Source: Variovorax sp. (GTDB lineage: Bacteria; Pseudomonadota; Gammaproteobacteria; Burkholderiales; Burkholderiaceae_C). From it: a stretch of DNA of 64,000 nucleotides. The first letter of the stretch is position 1; each line of letters opens with the position of its first letter. The notes beneath the pieces were generated by a model, which saw only the letters and a program-made list of their open reading frames with translations, did no database searches and had not been told where the DNA came from. This document shows positions 51,503 to 60,484 of the stretch, one piece after another. Location of the stretch: positions 48,857 to 112,856 of the forward strand of contig JAGIAI010000007.1 in NCBI GenBank assembly GCA_017744935.1, written 5' to 3'. The position numbers and the translations under genes were made by a program.

Positions 51503-53206
51503 TCAGGCCACCGGGGTCGGCGCAATGTCGCCCATCCAGAAATTGATCTCGCGCAGCTTCGCGTTCTCGAAGTAGCCCTGCTGCCATTCGTCGATCGGCT
51601 CCAGTCCGGCCCATTTCGACGATTGCTGCTTCTGCGCCTGCGTGCCGCCCTGGCCCACCTTCAGGTTGTAGCGGTACTTGTAGTGGCCGAAGACGCCCAT
51701 GATGTGGACCGCATACTCGGCCGCCAGCCCCGGCGCGTTCTCGATGATCATCATGTTGTCGTCGTTCTTGCCGCTGGCCTTGGGTCCGAGATTGTGCGAT
51801 CCGGTCATCACCACCGGATGCGGCCCGAAGGGATCGATCACGACCACCTTGCTGTGCACCATGACCATGTTCCCGCGCGCCTCGTCGCCGAACCAGTGAT
51901 TCAGGAGGCCCTTGATCTGCTCCGGTATCACCACCTCCGGCGAGGCATCGAGGGGTGTTCCCCGATCGTGAAGCGTGAGGATCGGCGCCTTCGAGCCGCC
52001 CGGGTCCTGGTTGACCACACCATGCACATAGAGGTGCTGCTGATTGAGTGCCAGGATGTCGTTCAGCAGCGTGCCCGCCGGACCTGGATTGAACATGAGG
52101 AACAACACGCCCTGCCGCGCGCCCTGGATCAGCCTTCGCGCATCGGTCAGGTCCACCAGCCCGTTCACCGGTGCGTTCCATGCGGTCATGTGAACGCTGC
52201 CGAACTGGCTGCGACCCGGTGTCGATCCGGCCTCCGACAACTCCGCGGGATAGCCGCTGCCGGCCGCCTTGATCTGGTTCCATCGATCCAGATAGACCTG
52301 CGCAATGCCCGGATCCTGAATCTCCACGCCGTTGTTGACCTGCGTGCACAGGCCGGTGACGGTCCAGTTCGTGCTGCCGGTCCATAGCTTTGCTGGCTTG
52401 CCGTCGGCGCCGCAGAACACCACGAACTTGTTGTGCGCGAAATGCGGGCTGCCGACGAGCCGGTCGATGACCGTGATGGTGTTCGAACCCTTGAGCGCCT
52501 CGCGCACTTCGGCGTTCTCGTCCTTCTCGCCGGCCTTGTACGCACCGGACCCGAGGATCAGGTTGCACCGCTTGCCGAAGGCCTTCAGCAGGTCGATGAG
52601 CTGCGGATCGTTCAACTCGTAGAGCGCGGCATAGATGGTCATGCCCGCCTGGTTGGCCTTGGTGAACAGATCGACCATCGCGGTGATGAGGCAGCCGCCG
52701 AGTTCCGTGCGCAGCGGGTTGTCGATCGACTTGATGCTCTGGCCCAGCACCGCGGTGGAACTTCCCGTGCCCGCGGCCAGCGCGCGAGCCACCCACTGCG
52801 AAGCGATCATGCCGCGGTTGAAGTAGGCATTGAACCCGGGTGAGTGCCCGGTCCCCAGCGTGACCCATTCCGTCCAGTTGCTGACCGTGTCGGAAGGCTT
52901 CAGGTTGCCGGGCTTTCCGATCATGGGCACGACCTGGTAGCGAACCTTGCTGCCCTTCGCGAAGTAGTCGCTCCAGACGTAGCGCTGAATGGGCCAGACC
53001 GTGCTGAGCTGGTGCGTCCCGGACTTGGCATTCGGATCACCTGCGAACCCGACCCATGTCTCCACGCAGGTTTCCGTCAGCGCGCCGTTGGCGTCCTGTT
53101 CTTCGCGATGAAGCGCGAAGCCGAGACAGTCCGCGATGGTCCCATCGCAACGCCAGGCAATCGTGATCTCGTCGCAGTTCGCATAGGCTTTGGCTTGGAT
53201 GTTCAC
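51503..53206 (-). CDS. Phospholipase-D-like protein with one intact and one degenerate HKD motif
   Basis: A 567-residue protein without a recognisable signal peptide; start GTG. The N-terminal 120 residues look like a fibronectin-type beta domain. The first HKD-like site is HNKFVVFC (H258, K260) with GSTNW; the usual Asp is Cys265. The second, HSKVVVID (H451, K453, D458) with GSHNLG, is intact. Two sites, both keeping His and Lys, could still form the active centre. The substrate could be phospholipid or nucleic acid. Stand-alone; the 108-base gap upstream shows nothing further. Confidence 0.88.
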   Translation of the reverse strand: MNIQAKAYANCDEITIAWRCDGTIADCLGFALHREEQDANGALTETCVETWVGFAGDPNAKSGTHQLSTVWPIQRYVWSDYFAKGSKVRYQVVPMIGKPGNLKPSDTVSNWTEWVTLGTGHSPGFNAYFNRGMIASQWVARALAAGTGSSTAVLGQSIKSIDNPLRTELGGCLITAMVDLFTKANQAGMTIYAALYELNDPQLIDLLKAFGKRCNLILGSGAYKAGEKDENAEVREALKGSNTITVIDRLVGSPHFAHNKFVVFCGADGKPAKLWTGSTNWTVTGLCTQVNNGVEIQDPGIAQVYLDRWNQIKAAGSGYPAELSEAGSTPGRSQFGSVHMTAWNAPVNGLVDLTDARRLIQGARQGVLFLMFNPGPAGTLLNDILALNQQHLYVHGVVNQDPGGSKAPILTLHDRGTPLDASPEVVIPEQIKGLLNHWFGDEARGNMVMVHSKVVVIDPFGPHPVVMTGSHNLGPKASGKNDDNMMIIENAPGLAAEYAVHIMGVFGHYKYRYNLKVGQGGTQAQKQQSSKWAGLEPIDEWQQGYFENAKLREINFWMGDIAPTPVA

Positions 53207-53314
53207 GATCCGTCCTCCTGTTGTGATGCTGCTGGGTACGCACTCTGCGTCCGCGCTCCAACAGGGTCAATCGGTCGGACGGCCGATGCTGACCGATGAC
53301 TGACTCGCCTGGTC

Positions 53315-54337
53315 CTAGTGGCGAAACACGCGGTCGAAGAACGCCGGAACCTCTTCACCGATCTGCTTCAAGAAGGCCTGTCGATCGAAGCCAGGAGGAT
53401 TGGCTCTGATGTCTCCGTCCGGCGTCTCGATCGGCATGCTGGGCGAATCCATGAATGCGAAGTGCCAGGCATTGGGGACGCGACGAAGCTGTGCACCGGG
53501 AACGTCGCGCGCAACGCGCTCCGCATGAAAGCGAGGAACCAGGAAGCGGTCCAGCTCGGGCTCGTAGATGAGAGTTGGAACTGCAATCCCGGACAACGAG
53601 CTGGTCGTGAACACGACGCCTACCGGTGAAAGCGCCACGACGGCCCGAACCCTCGCATCACTGATCGCGGGGATCGGTTGCGCAGTGCTCGCGGCAGCGC
53701 CCGGCTCCCGGGTGCGACCCATGCCGCAGAAGATGGGGTCCTCCGCGCGATGCGCATCGCAATGCGCGCGTATCAGTCCCAGGTCAGGCTTGCCGCCGGC
53801 CAGCGCCAACACCGTGTAGCCGCCCGCCGAATGACCCACCGCGCCCACGATGGGCCCCTTCTCGTCCTTCGCGATCCGGTCCTTCCACTCGGGGTCCTGC
53901 AGCACGGCATCGATCACGTGCGAAGCCTGTTGCGGACGTTCGGTAAAGAAGCGCGTGGGGCTCTTCGACAACAATGAACTGTCTTGCCAGTTGTCACCCG
54001 GATGGCGCAGCGCGGCGACGAGGTAGCCGTCGCGCGCCAATGCCTCCGCCAGGCTGTTCTGGCCGAGTTCGGTACCGCCCGTCCCGTGGCTCAGGACGAT
54101 CAAGCCCTTGATGCGTGCATCAGGTGAGGCGCGCATGGCCACATGCGCAGTGAACGGCCCCATCGCGATCGAGCGCTCGGGCGCCTGCGTCGGATAGAAA
54201 AGCGCGATGGGAATGGATTCGGAACCTGCGTCCGCCCCCGGAACGGTGATGGACCTGAAGCCCGCTTGCGCCGCAAGGCAATTGATGGGCACAAGCATTC
54301 CGAGCACGAGCATCGTGCGCCAAAGACGGATAAGCAT
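53315..54337 (-). CDS. Secreted alpha/beta hydrolase (dienelactone-hydrolase/PAF-acetylhydrolase-like)
   Basis: A 340-residue protein with a signal peptide (MLVLGMLVPINCLAAQA). The oxyanion segment LIVLSHGTGG and nucleophile elbow GAVGHSAGGYT fit an esterase of this group; His is likely in PNAWHFAF and Asp in the LIYEPELDRF region. It lies alone. The start at 54337 begins the signal peptide. The 139 bases upstream, to 54476, hold no gene. Confidence 0.88.
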   Translation of the reverse strand: MLIRLWRTMLVLGMLVPINCLAAQAGFRSITVPGADAGSESIPIALFYPTQAPERSIAMGPFTAHVAMRASPDARIKGLIVLSHGTGGTELGQNSLAEALARDGYLVAALRHPGDNWQDSSLLSKSPTRFFTERPQQASHVIDAVLQDPEWKDRIAKDEKGPIVGAVGHSAGGYTVLALAGGKPDLGLIRAHCDAHRAEDPIFCGMGRTREPGAAASTAQPIPAISDARVRAVVALSPVGVVFTTSSLSGIAVPTLIYEPELDRFLVPRFHAERVARDVPGAQLRRVPNAWHFAFMDSPSMPIETPDGDIRANPPGFDRQAFLKQIGEEVPAFFDRVFRH

Positions 54338-54476
54338 TGGAGATCTCCATGGGTTGTCGATCCGCCTATCTTGGTCATCGATCAGTGACGTTCCATGGCT
54401 TTGCGACGAATCGCACCATGCAGGCGCCGGACGTCGTCCGCTGGCGCCAACTGCAGCCGGGTCTCGCCCGCGAGGC

Positions 54477-54761
54477 TCAGCCCTTCTCGCAGACCACGCG
54501 CGCTTCGTGCACGAGATGGTCGCGCACGAGTCCCAGCGCTTCGTCGTCCTCGCTCGCCTCGCGCAGCGCGTTGACCAGGTCCGCATGGTCGAGCACGAGC
54601 AGCATTCGGATCGCATAGCACTCGGCCTGGGTGAACTCGCCGTCCGCGGTCAAAGCCTCGAGCTTGCGGATCGCCTCGCGGGGTGCGAGCAGGTTGATCT
54701 CGATCAGTTCGAGCACATGGTTGATCTGTCGGGCGTTCAGTACTTGTGATTGGGACGACAT
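54477..54761 (-). CDS. Hypothetical small helical protein, 94 aa
   Basis: A 94-residue, mostly helical, acidic protein (NARQINHVLELIEINLLAPREAIRKL...). No signal peptide, metal motif or DNA-binding motif is visible, and I do not recognise a family. The GAGGAAGCC before its ATG is an acceptable ribosome-binding site. Confidence is moderate because it is short. Confidence 0.6.
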   Translation of the reverse strand: MSSQSQVLNARQINHVLELIEINLLAPREAIRKLEALTADGEFTQAECYAIRMLLVLDHADLVNALREASEDDEALGLVRDHLVHEARVVCEKG

Positions 54762-54835
54762 CGCGGCTTCCTCGCTGAGTTGCCCGCAGTCTCGGCCGCG
54801 ACGCTTAAGCCGGGCTGAATCCTTTTGCGTCACTG

Positions 54836-55384
54836 TCAGGGACATCCGCCGACCAGTCGCGCCATCAACGCGATCGCCGCTTCGGCATCGGGCACGAGAT
54901 GCGTGGATCGGGTGAGCATGAGATTGAGTCGCTGGCCGAGCCCTTCGACGGTCGTTCCGTTTTCTCTTTCGCGCAACGATCCTGCGGCATCGCGCTCGCA
55001 GGGGAGCGCAGCGGCCACGCGCTCCGCATAGGTGCCTGGCGGGACGCCGTACACCACGACCGGCTTGCCGAGCGCCACCGCAAAGCCGACCTCGAAGACC
55101 GTGCCCGAGTCCGGCTCCAGGCCACGAAAGGATTGAAGGTTGGCGATGCATCCATCCGCGGCCTTGAGCAGAGCGACGTTGCCGTCGTAGATGGCTTGCG
55201 CAAGGTGGTCGTCGCCGTCCGCAGCGCTGTGCTGGATCGGCGCATCGATCGGCGCGACCCCGATCAGCCCTGCGCGCTCGCAGCGGCGCTTCAGGTCGTT
55301 GAATATCTCGTCGCGATGGGGAAAAAAGACATCGGGGCCGGCGAGGTAGATGCGCGGCCGGGAGGCGGGATTCTCTGGCGTCAT
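54836..55384 (-). CDS. Nucleoside 2-deoxyribosyltransferase family protein
   Basis: A 182-residue protein: RIYLAGPDVFFPHR (substrate loop with Tyr), DGCIANLQSFRGLEPDSGTVFEVGFAVALGKPVV, where the Glu of TVFEVGFA is the catalytic nucleophile of the family. It exchanges bases on deoxynucleosides in salvage, though many family members are uncharacterised. The ATG at 55384 was chosen over a longer frame that lacks family similarity. Confidence 0.88.
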   Translation of the reverse strand: MTPENPASRPRIYLAGPDVFFPHRDEIFNDLKRRCERAGLIGVAPIDAPIQHSAADGDDHLAQAIYDGNVALLKAADGCIANLQSFRGLEPDSGTVFEVGFAVALGKPVVVYGVPPGTYAERVAAALPCERDAAGSLRERENGTTVEGLGQRLNLMLTRSTHLVPDAEAAIALMARLVGGCP

Positions 55385-55421
55385 CCGACCGATGGTATCG
55401 GCCGCAACCGGCAAATCGCAG

Positions 55422-55859
55422 CTAGCGCGCGTGGGCTTCGACCCAGCGCACGATGTCGGCGGGGCCCATCGCACCCGCCTGCCGCGCGATCTCGCGGCCG
55501 CCCTTGAAGAGCGCGAGCGTCGGGATGCTGCGGATGCCGAATCGCGCGCCCAGCGACGGCACTGCTTCGGTGTCGACCTTGGCGAAGCGCACGTTCGGTT
55601 CCAGTCGTGCGGCGGCCTGCTCGAAGCCGGGCGCCATCTGGCGGCACGGCCCGCACCACGGTGCCCAGAAATCGACCAGAACCGGAATCTCGTTGCGGGC
55701 GACGTGCCGGTCGAAGGCCGCTTCGTCGAGTGCGGTCGAGTGGCCGGTAAACAACGGTTGATGGCACTTTCCGCAGTCCGGCGCGCTGCCGAGCTGGTCG
55801 CTCTTCACGCGGTTCGTGGTGTGGCAGTGCGGGCAGACGATGTGCAGCGATTCGGTCAT
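55422..55859 (-). CDS. trxC: Thioredoxin 2 (zinc-binding thioredoxin)
   Basis: A 145-residue protein. An N-terminal zinc site is formed by two CxxC pairs (CPHC and CGKC), followed by a thioredoxin domain with the WAPWCGPCRQM active site and the cis-proline in RSIPTLALF. TrxC reduces cytosolic disulfides and is often induced by oxidative stress. The ATG at 55859 gives the standard length; longer frames enter the LysR gene. Confidence 0.95.
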   Translation of the reverse strand: MTESLHIVCPHCHTTNRVKSDQLGSAPDCGKCHQPLFTGHSTALDEAAFDRHVARNEIPVLVDFWAPWCGPCRQMAPGFEQAAARLEPNVRFAKVDTEAVPSLGARFGIRSIPTLALFKGGREIARQAGAMGPADIVRWVEAHAR

Positions 55860-55884
55860 TCCCCCGAACTGGGGTCTGCGCCGG

Positions 55885-56796
55885 CTATTGCAAGGTTCCA
55901 AGGCCTTGCATCTCCCTGGCGAGATCGACGAAGGCCCGCAGCTTCGGCGCCTGCGCGGCCCGACGCGGAAAGTAGAGAAAAAGCCCCGGCTCCTCGAACG
56001 CCGACGAAGGCAGGATCTGCCGCAGTCGCCCATCGGCGAGTTCGGCGCGCACCAGCGGTTCGAAGATGTAGGCGATGCCGACGCCGGCCAGCGCGAGATC
56101 CCTTGCATAGAGCGCATTGGTGACGCGGACCGTGCCTCTTACTTCCACGGAAACATGGGCCTTGCGGTCGAGCAGGTCCCACGCATAGGCGCCGCCCGAA
56201 GTCACGAAGCGAAATCCAATGCAGTTGTGCCCGGCGAGCGCAGCGATGCTGCGCGGCATGCCCGCCGACGCCAGATACGCCGGCGAAGCCACCATGATCG
56301 CCTTGAAGGGCGGTGTGAGCCGGACCGCAACCATGTCCTGCGCGACCGTATGGCCCAGCCGCACGCCGGCGTCGTAGCCGCCGGCCACGATGTCGGCCAA
56401 CCCGTCTTCGGAAGTTACCTCGACCTCCACATCCGGATGGCGCCGCGACATCTCCACCACCAGCGGCGTGATGGCCATCGGCAGTGCCACGTGCGGCGCG
56501 TTGATGCGCAAGACCCCGCCGACGCGCCCGAAGCTCGCCCCGAAACCATCGACGGCATCGGCAATCTCCGACATCGCCGGCGCAAGCACGCCCAGGAAGG
56601 ACTCCCCTGCCTCGGTGAGACGCACGCTGCGCGTGGTGCGCGCGAAGAGCGGCTGGCCGAGTTGTTCCTCGACCGCCCGTACCGCATGGCTGACGGCCGA
56701 TGCGCTCATGCCGAGTTCGCCCGCGGCGGCTGCGAATCCGCCGCGACGATGCACGGCGAGGACGATCGCGAGATGAGGAAGGAGTTGTCGGTCCAT
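55885..56796 (-). CDS. LysR-family transcriptional regulator
   Basis: A 303-residue regulator of the CrgA/DsdC-like group: HTH FAAAAGELGMSASAVSHAVRAVEEQLG, then TRSVRLTEAGESFL and an effector domain. It is divergent from a short-chain dehydrogenase gene, the usual arrangement in which it controls that neighbour. Its stop is 25 bases from the trxC start, so trxC may be read from the same transcript. Confidence 0.93.
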   Translation of the reverse strand: MDRQLLPHLAIVLAVHRRGGFAAAAGELGMSASAVSHAVRAVEEQLGQPLFARTTRSVRLTEAGESFLGVLAPAMSEIADAVDGFGASFGRVGGVLRINAPHVALPMAITPLVVEMSRRHPDVEVEVTSEDGLADIVAGGYDAGVRLGHTVAQDMVAVRLTPPFKAIMVASPAYLASAGMPRSIAALAGHNCIGFRFVTSGGAYAWDLLDRKAHVSVEVRGTVRVTNALYARDLALAGVGIAYIFEPLVRAELADGRLRQILPSSAFEEPGLFLYFPRRAAQAPKLRAFVDLAREMQGLGTLQ

Positions 56797-56911
56797 TCAT
56801 GCATCGTATCGCGCAGTGCTTTCGATTTATACGGTCTAGTCGATGAATGCGGATTGCGGAACAGTCACGTCCATGCCCTGCCGGGCCCCACTCGCAAGAA
56901 AGGACTTCACC

Positions 56912-57772
56912 ATGACCACCCCCGCACCGACCAGCACCTGGTTCATCACCGGCGCGTCGTCCGGCTTCGGGCGCGCGTTTGCCGAACACGCCCTCGCCCA
57001 GGGGCACAACGTGGTCGCCACGGCGCGCGATCCCGGCAAGCTTGCCGATCTCGTCGCGCTTGCGCCTGAACGCGTACTGGCCTGCGCCCTGGACGTCGAC
57101 GCCCTAGGCGCGGCCGAACATGCCGTGAAGGCCGCCATCGAGCGCTTCGGCCGCATCGACGTGCTGATCAACAACGCGGGCTATGGCGTGGTGGGCGCGC
57201 TGGAGGAAACGCCGGATGCCGAACTGCGCGCGCTGATGAACACCAACTTTTTCGGCGCGATGGCGGTGACGCGTGCGGCGCTGCCCTTCCTGCGTGCGCA
57301 GCGCTCGGGCGCAATCGTCAACATCTCCAGCCTCGGCGGCCAGCTTTCATTCGCCGGGTTCAGCGCGTATTCCGCGTCCAAGTTCGCGATCGAAGGTGCA
57401 TCCGAGGCGCTGGCGCAGGAGGTCGCGCCATTCGGCATCAAGGTGCTGATCGTCGAGCCGGGCCAGTTCCGCACGCAGCTTGCGGGCAGCGGCATGCGTC
57501 ACATGCCCGTCATCGAGGACTATCAACCGGCGGTCGGCGGCACGCGTGAGTTCGCACGCACGATGCACAACACGCAGGCGGGTGATCCGCGCAAGGCGGC
57601 GGCAGCGATCGAACGCGCGCTGAAGGCAGAACACACCCCGCTGCGTCTGCAGCTCGGCGGCGATGCCGTCGACGCGGTGCGCGCGCATGCACAGGCGCTG
57701 CTGAAGGAAATGGGGGAATGGGAATCCGCCGCGCGCGGGACGGATTTCGATAGCGAAACGCCGAAAGCGTGA
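56912..57772 (+). CDS. Short-chain dehydrogenase/reductase (classical SDR)
   Basis: A 286-residue NAD(P)-dependent oxidoreductase with cofactor motif TGASSGFG, NNAGYG, the catalytic Ser in NISSLGG and YSASK (Tyr, Lys). The start ATG follows AAAGGA; a longer frame enters the divergent promoter. Probably regulated by the divergent LysR protein. The substrate is unknown; relatives are commonly called oxidoreductases for ketones or retinol-like compounds. Confidence 0.93.
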   Translation: MTTPAPTSTWFITGASSGFGRAFAEHALAQGHNVVATARDPGKLADLVALAPERVLACALDVDALGAAEHAVKAAIERFGRIDVLINNAGYGVVGALEETPDAELRALMNTNFFGAMAVTRAALPFLRAQRSGAIVNISSLGGQLSFAGFSAYSASKFAIEGASEALAQEVAPFGIKVLIVEPGQFRTQLAGSGMRHMPVIEDYQPAVGGTREFARTMHNTQAGDPRKAAAAIERALKAEHTPLRLQLGGDAVDAVRAHAQALLKEMGEWESAARGTDFDSETPKA

Positions 57773-57783
57773 TCGCGGGGCCG

Positions 57784-58143
57784 TCAGTCCTTGTCGGGCC
57801 CCGTCCACTCGGCCGGAAGCGTCGCGACCACATGCGGGTCGGAGAGCGCGTAGTGGCGCACGCTGGGCTCGCGATCGAACAGCTTGCGCACGTCTCCCGG
57901 ATCGATGGTCGGGGCCGTGTGCGGGTCGCCTGCATAGAGACGGATGCTTTCCATCGAATCCCACACCGAAACGACCACGACTTCGGTCGTCCCGTCATTC
58001 AGGTCACGGAACAGCGCCGCCGCGCGCTGATTGCCCTGGGCCGCCCTGAGCCGCAGGAGTACGGTGGCATCCAGGTGGTCGCTGCACTCCTCGCGCAGTT
58101 CCGCTCGAATCCAGAATGTCCACGCACGCAAGATCTTGCCCAT
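57784..58143 (-). CDS. Antibiotic biosynthesis monooxygenase-like (dimeric alpha/beta barrel) protein
   Basis: A 119-residue protein whose layout fits the ABM-type ferredoxin-like fold: an N-terminal strand (KILRAWTFWIRAE), helix, EVVVVSVWDSMESIRLYAGD and a final VRHYAL strand. Members range from monooxygenases to haem-degrading or unknown proteins. It converges on the SDR gene with an 11-base gap. Its ATG is preceded by an AT-rich stretch that may hold its promoter. Confidence 0.72.
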   Translation of the reverse strand: MGKILRAWTFWIRAELREECSDHLDATVLLRLRAAQGNQRAAALFRDLNDGTTEVVVVSVWDSMESIRLYAGDPHTAPTIDPGDVRKLFDREPSVRHYALSDPHVVATLPAEWTGPDKD

Positions 58144-58428
58144 CTCGGCTCACTGATTGATATTTTGTTGGTGTGGGGCGGCTTCTCGGCCGACGAAGCC
58201 TTTTATCGTACCTCGTCAGCCTCGGCGACTCGCCGTCGGACGGGTCGCGCTGGCGACCGTGTGACGCCGTGCGCACCGAAAAAGGCGAGCGCGCACTTTG
58301 CGCCCGCGAGTGTCCGTCAGAAAGGACACTCCCAAGAAATTTGTCTTGAGCGAGGCGTGAGAAAGTTCTCTTTAAGCAAAGAGTGATTTCATGGCGCGCA
58401 GATCCGCCTCGCGCGCCTGCAAGTCCGA
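58144..58428. terminator. Intergenic region with strong hairpin and possible terminator
   Basis: A 285-base gene-free stretch between two leftward genes. GAGTGTCC / GGACACTC (58308-58315 and 58324-58331) is a perfect eight-base inverted repeat with an eight-base loop. Next to it, on the reverse strand, GGCG...CGCC followed by TTTTT (about 58279-58304) resembles a weak intrinsic terminator for the CaiB operon. The end near 58144-58200 is AT-rich and may be a promoter for the ABM-like gene. Confidence 0.4.
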
Positions 58429-59634
58429 CTACTGGATCACCGCCGCTTCACGCAACGCCACGATCTCTGCGTCCCCATACCCGAACTCGCGCAGCACCTC
58501 TTGCGAATGCTGTCCCACCGTCGGCGCCGCAGAAGCAGCAACCGGCGACACACCGTCGAAGTGAATCGGCAACCCGAGCGATCGCGTCTTCCCGCCCAGT
58601 CCGTGATCGACCTCGACCACCATGCCGATGGCTTTCGACTGCTCGTGTTCCATCGCCTGTTGCACGTTGTTCACCGGTCCGACCGGCACACCCGCATGGT
58701 CGAAACGCTCGACCCAGTAAGAAGCGGGATGGCTGCCCAGCGCCTCGGTGATCATTGCCGTCAGCGCCGCCTGATTGCCGAGGCGATCGCGTCCCGTGGT
58801 GAACCTGGGGTCCTGCACCCACTCCGGATGACCGAGCACTTCAGCGATGCGCATCCAGTTGGCCTGATTGCCGCCACCGAGCGCGATGGCGCCCTCCCCG
58901 CACTTGAAGGTCTGATAGGGCGCGATCAACGGATGCGCGGTGCCCATCGGTTTCGCGATCGATCCATCGTGGAAGTAGGCCGCGGCAAACCAGTACATCT
59001 GCTGCAGCGAGGCCTGCAGCAATGAAGTCTCGACCTTGCTGCCCACGCCCGTGCGCAGCCGCTTCACGTACGCAGCGAGAATGCCCACCGCCGCGAGGAT
59101 GCCGGCGTTGATATCCGCCACCGAGTTGCCCGGTTTCGCATGCTCGCCCTCGGGGCTGCCGGTGACGCTGATCAAGCCCGAGAAGGCCTGCAGCACGAGA
59201 TCGAACCCGCCCTTGTCACTCAACGGCCCGTTGGGGCCGTAGCCGCTGATCGAGCAATAGACCAGTTGCGGATTGATCGCGCTCAGATGCTCGTAGCCCA
59301 GGCCCAGCGCATCCATCTTTCCGCGACGGAAGTTCTCGGTCACGACATCGCAGCGCTCCGCCATGCGCTTGATGATGGCCTGCCCCGCATCCTTGCGGAT
59401 GTCGATGGCGACCGAGCGTTTGCCGCGGTTGAGCATCAGGAAGCCCGGCGCGAGACCCGGATCGCCGGGGCGCGCATAGCCGCGAGCGTCATCACCCGCC
59501 GGGAATTTCTCCACCTTGATGACCTCGGCGCCCATGTCGGCAAGCATCAATCCGCAGGTGGGCCCGGCCATGATCTGCGACATCTCGAGGACGCGAACGC
59601 CCGCGAGTGGACGATCGGCTGCTTGTTCGTTCAT
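58429..59634 (-). CDS. CaiB/BaiF family CoA-transferase (family III)
   Basis: A 401-residue enzyme that moves CoA between carboxylic acids. Family features are RVLEMSQIMAGPTCGLMLADMGAEVIKVE, VVTENFRRGKMDALGLGYE and the catalytic aspartate D145 in GGFDLVLQA. It is last in the TctC / crotonase / CoA-transferase operon, 10 bases after the crotonase stop. It would activate the operon's acid substrate. The ATG at 59634 is preferred over one 69 bases upstream, which lies inside the crotonase gene. Confidence 0.93.
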   Translation of the reverse strand: MNEQAADRPLAGVRVLEMSQIMAGPTCGLMLADMGAEVIKVEKFPAGDDARGYARPGDPGLAPGFLMLNRGKRSVAIDIRKDAGQAIIKRMAERCDVVTENFRRGKMDALGLGYEHLSAINPQLVYCSISGYGPNGPLSDKGGFDLVLQAFSGLISVTGSPEGEHAKPGNSVADINAGILAAVGILAAYVKRLRTGVGSKVETSLLQASLQQMYWFAAAYFHDGSIAKPMGTAHPLIAPYQTFKCGEGAIALGGGNQANWMRIAEVLGHPEWVQDPRFTTGRDRLGNQAALTAMITEALGSHPASYWVERFDHAGVPVGPVNNVQQAMEHEQSKAIGMVVEVDHGLGGKTRSLGLPIHFDGVSPVAASAAPTVGQHSQEVLREFGYGDAEIVALREAAVIQ

Positions 59635-59644
59635 CCGCCGCACC

Positions 59645-60436
59645 TCAGGTCCCGGTGAACTTCGGGGCGCGTTTCTCCGCGAAAGCAGCGAGCGCTTCGC
59701 CAATGTCGCGGCTCTTCACGCTCGCGAGATAGGCGGCGCGGGCAGCATCCTCGTCGTACTCGTTCCGCGCGACTTCGTTGAGCGTCGCCTTCATCGAGGC
59801 CAGCGGGATCGGTGCCTGTGCGAGCAAGTCGTCGATCCACGACTGCACTTCGGCATCGAGCTGTTCGCGATCGACCAGCACATCGAGGTAGCCGACACGC
59901 AGCATTTCTTCCGCATCGATCGGGCGCGATGTCAGGAAAAGCTTCTTCGCCGCGCCCAGACCGAGCCGCGAGACCCAGCGGCGGATGCCGTGTGCGTAGT
60001 AGTGCAGGCCCAGGCGGCACGCCGGCATGAACATCCGCATGCCGCGCACGCCGATGCGGAAGTCGCACGACAGCGCGAGATCCGTCGAGCCGCCATACAC
60101 CGGCGCATGCAGCTTGGCGATGGTGACGGCGCGAGCGTTCTCGATCTCGTCGGTGAAGCGCTCGAAAAGGTTCTCGCCGGAGCCCGCGGCCGAGCCGAGA
60201 CGGCCGAGGTCGAAACCCGAGCTGAAGCTCTTGCCCGTGCTCGCGAAGACGATGACGCGCACGCTCTTGTCGGCATTCAGTTGGGCGAGGTAGCCGCGCA
60301 GCACGACCAGGTCCTCGGGTTCGATCTTGTTGTGCGTGGCCGGCCGACGCAGCGTGATGGTGGCGACAGCGCCCTTTACTTCGAGCAAGGGTGCGGCGGG
60401 CGCGGCGTTGAGTTCAGACTCCAGAACGGTGGACAT
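59645..60436 (-). CDS. Enoyl-CoA hydratase/isomerase (crotonase) family protein
   Basis: A 263-residue crotonase-fold protein: TLRRPATHNKIEPEDL, STGKSFSSGFDLGRL (first oxyanion-hole region) and YGGSTDLALSCDFRIG (second). The hydratase glutamate of the GGG-x-E pattern is Asp here, and the second glutamate position is within FMPACRLGL, which has none. Both catalytic glutamates of typical hydratases therefore look absent, so it may catalyse another crotonase reaction. It lies between TctC and the CaiB gene in one operon. Confidence 0.88.
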   Translation of the reverse strand: MSTVLESELNAAPAAPLLEVKGAVATITLRRPATHNKIEPEDLVVLRGYLAQLNADKSVRVIVFASTGKSFSSGFDLGRLGSAAGSGENLFERFTDEIENARAVTIAKLHAPVYGGSTDLALSCDFRIGVRGMRMFMPACRLGLHYYAHGIRRWVSRLGLGAAKKLFLTSRPIDAEEMLRVGYLDVLVDREQLDAEVQSWIDDLLAQAPIPLASMKATLNEVARNEYDEDAARAAYLASVKSRDIGEALAAFAEKRAPKFTGT

Positions 60437-60484
60437 GGGTGCTTTCTGAGGAGGATGGAAATTCGAAAAGAGTTGCGCGCCGGA

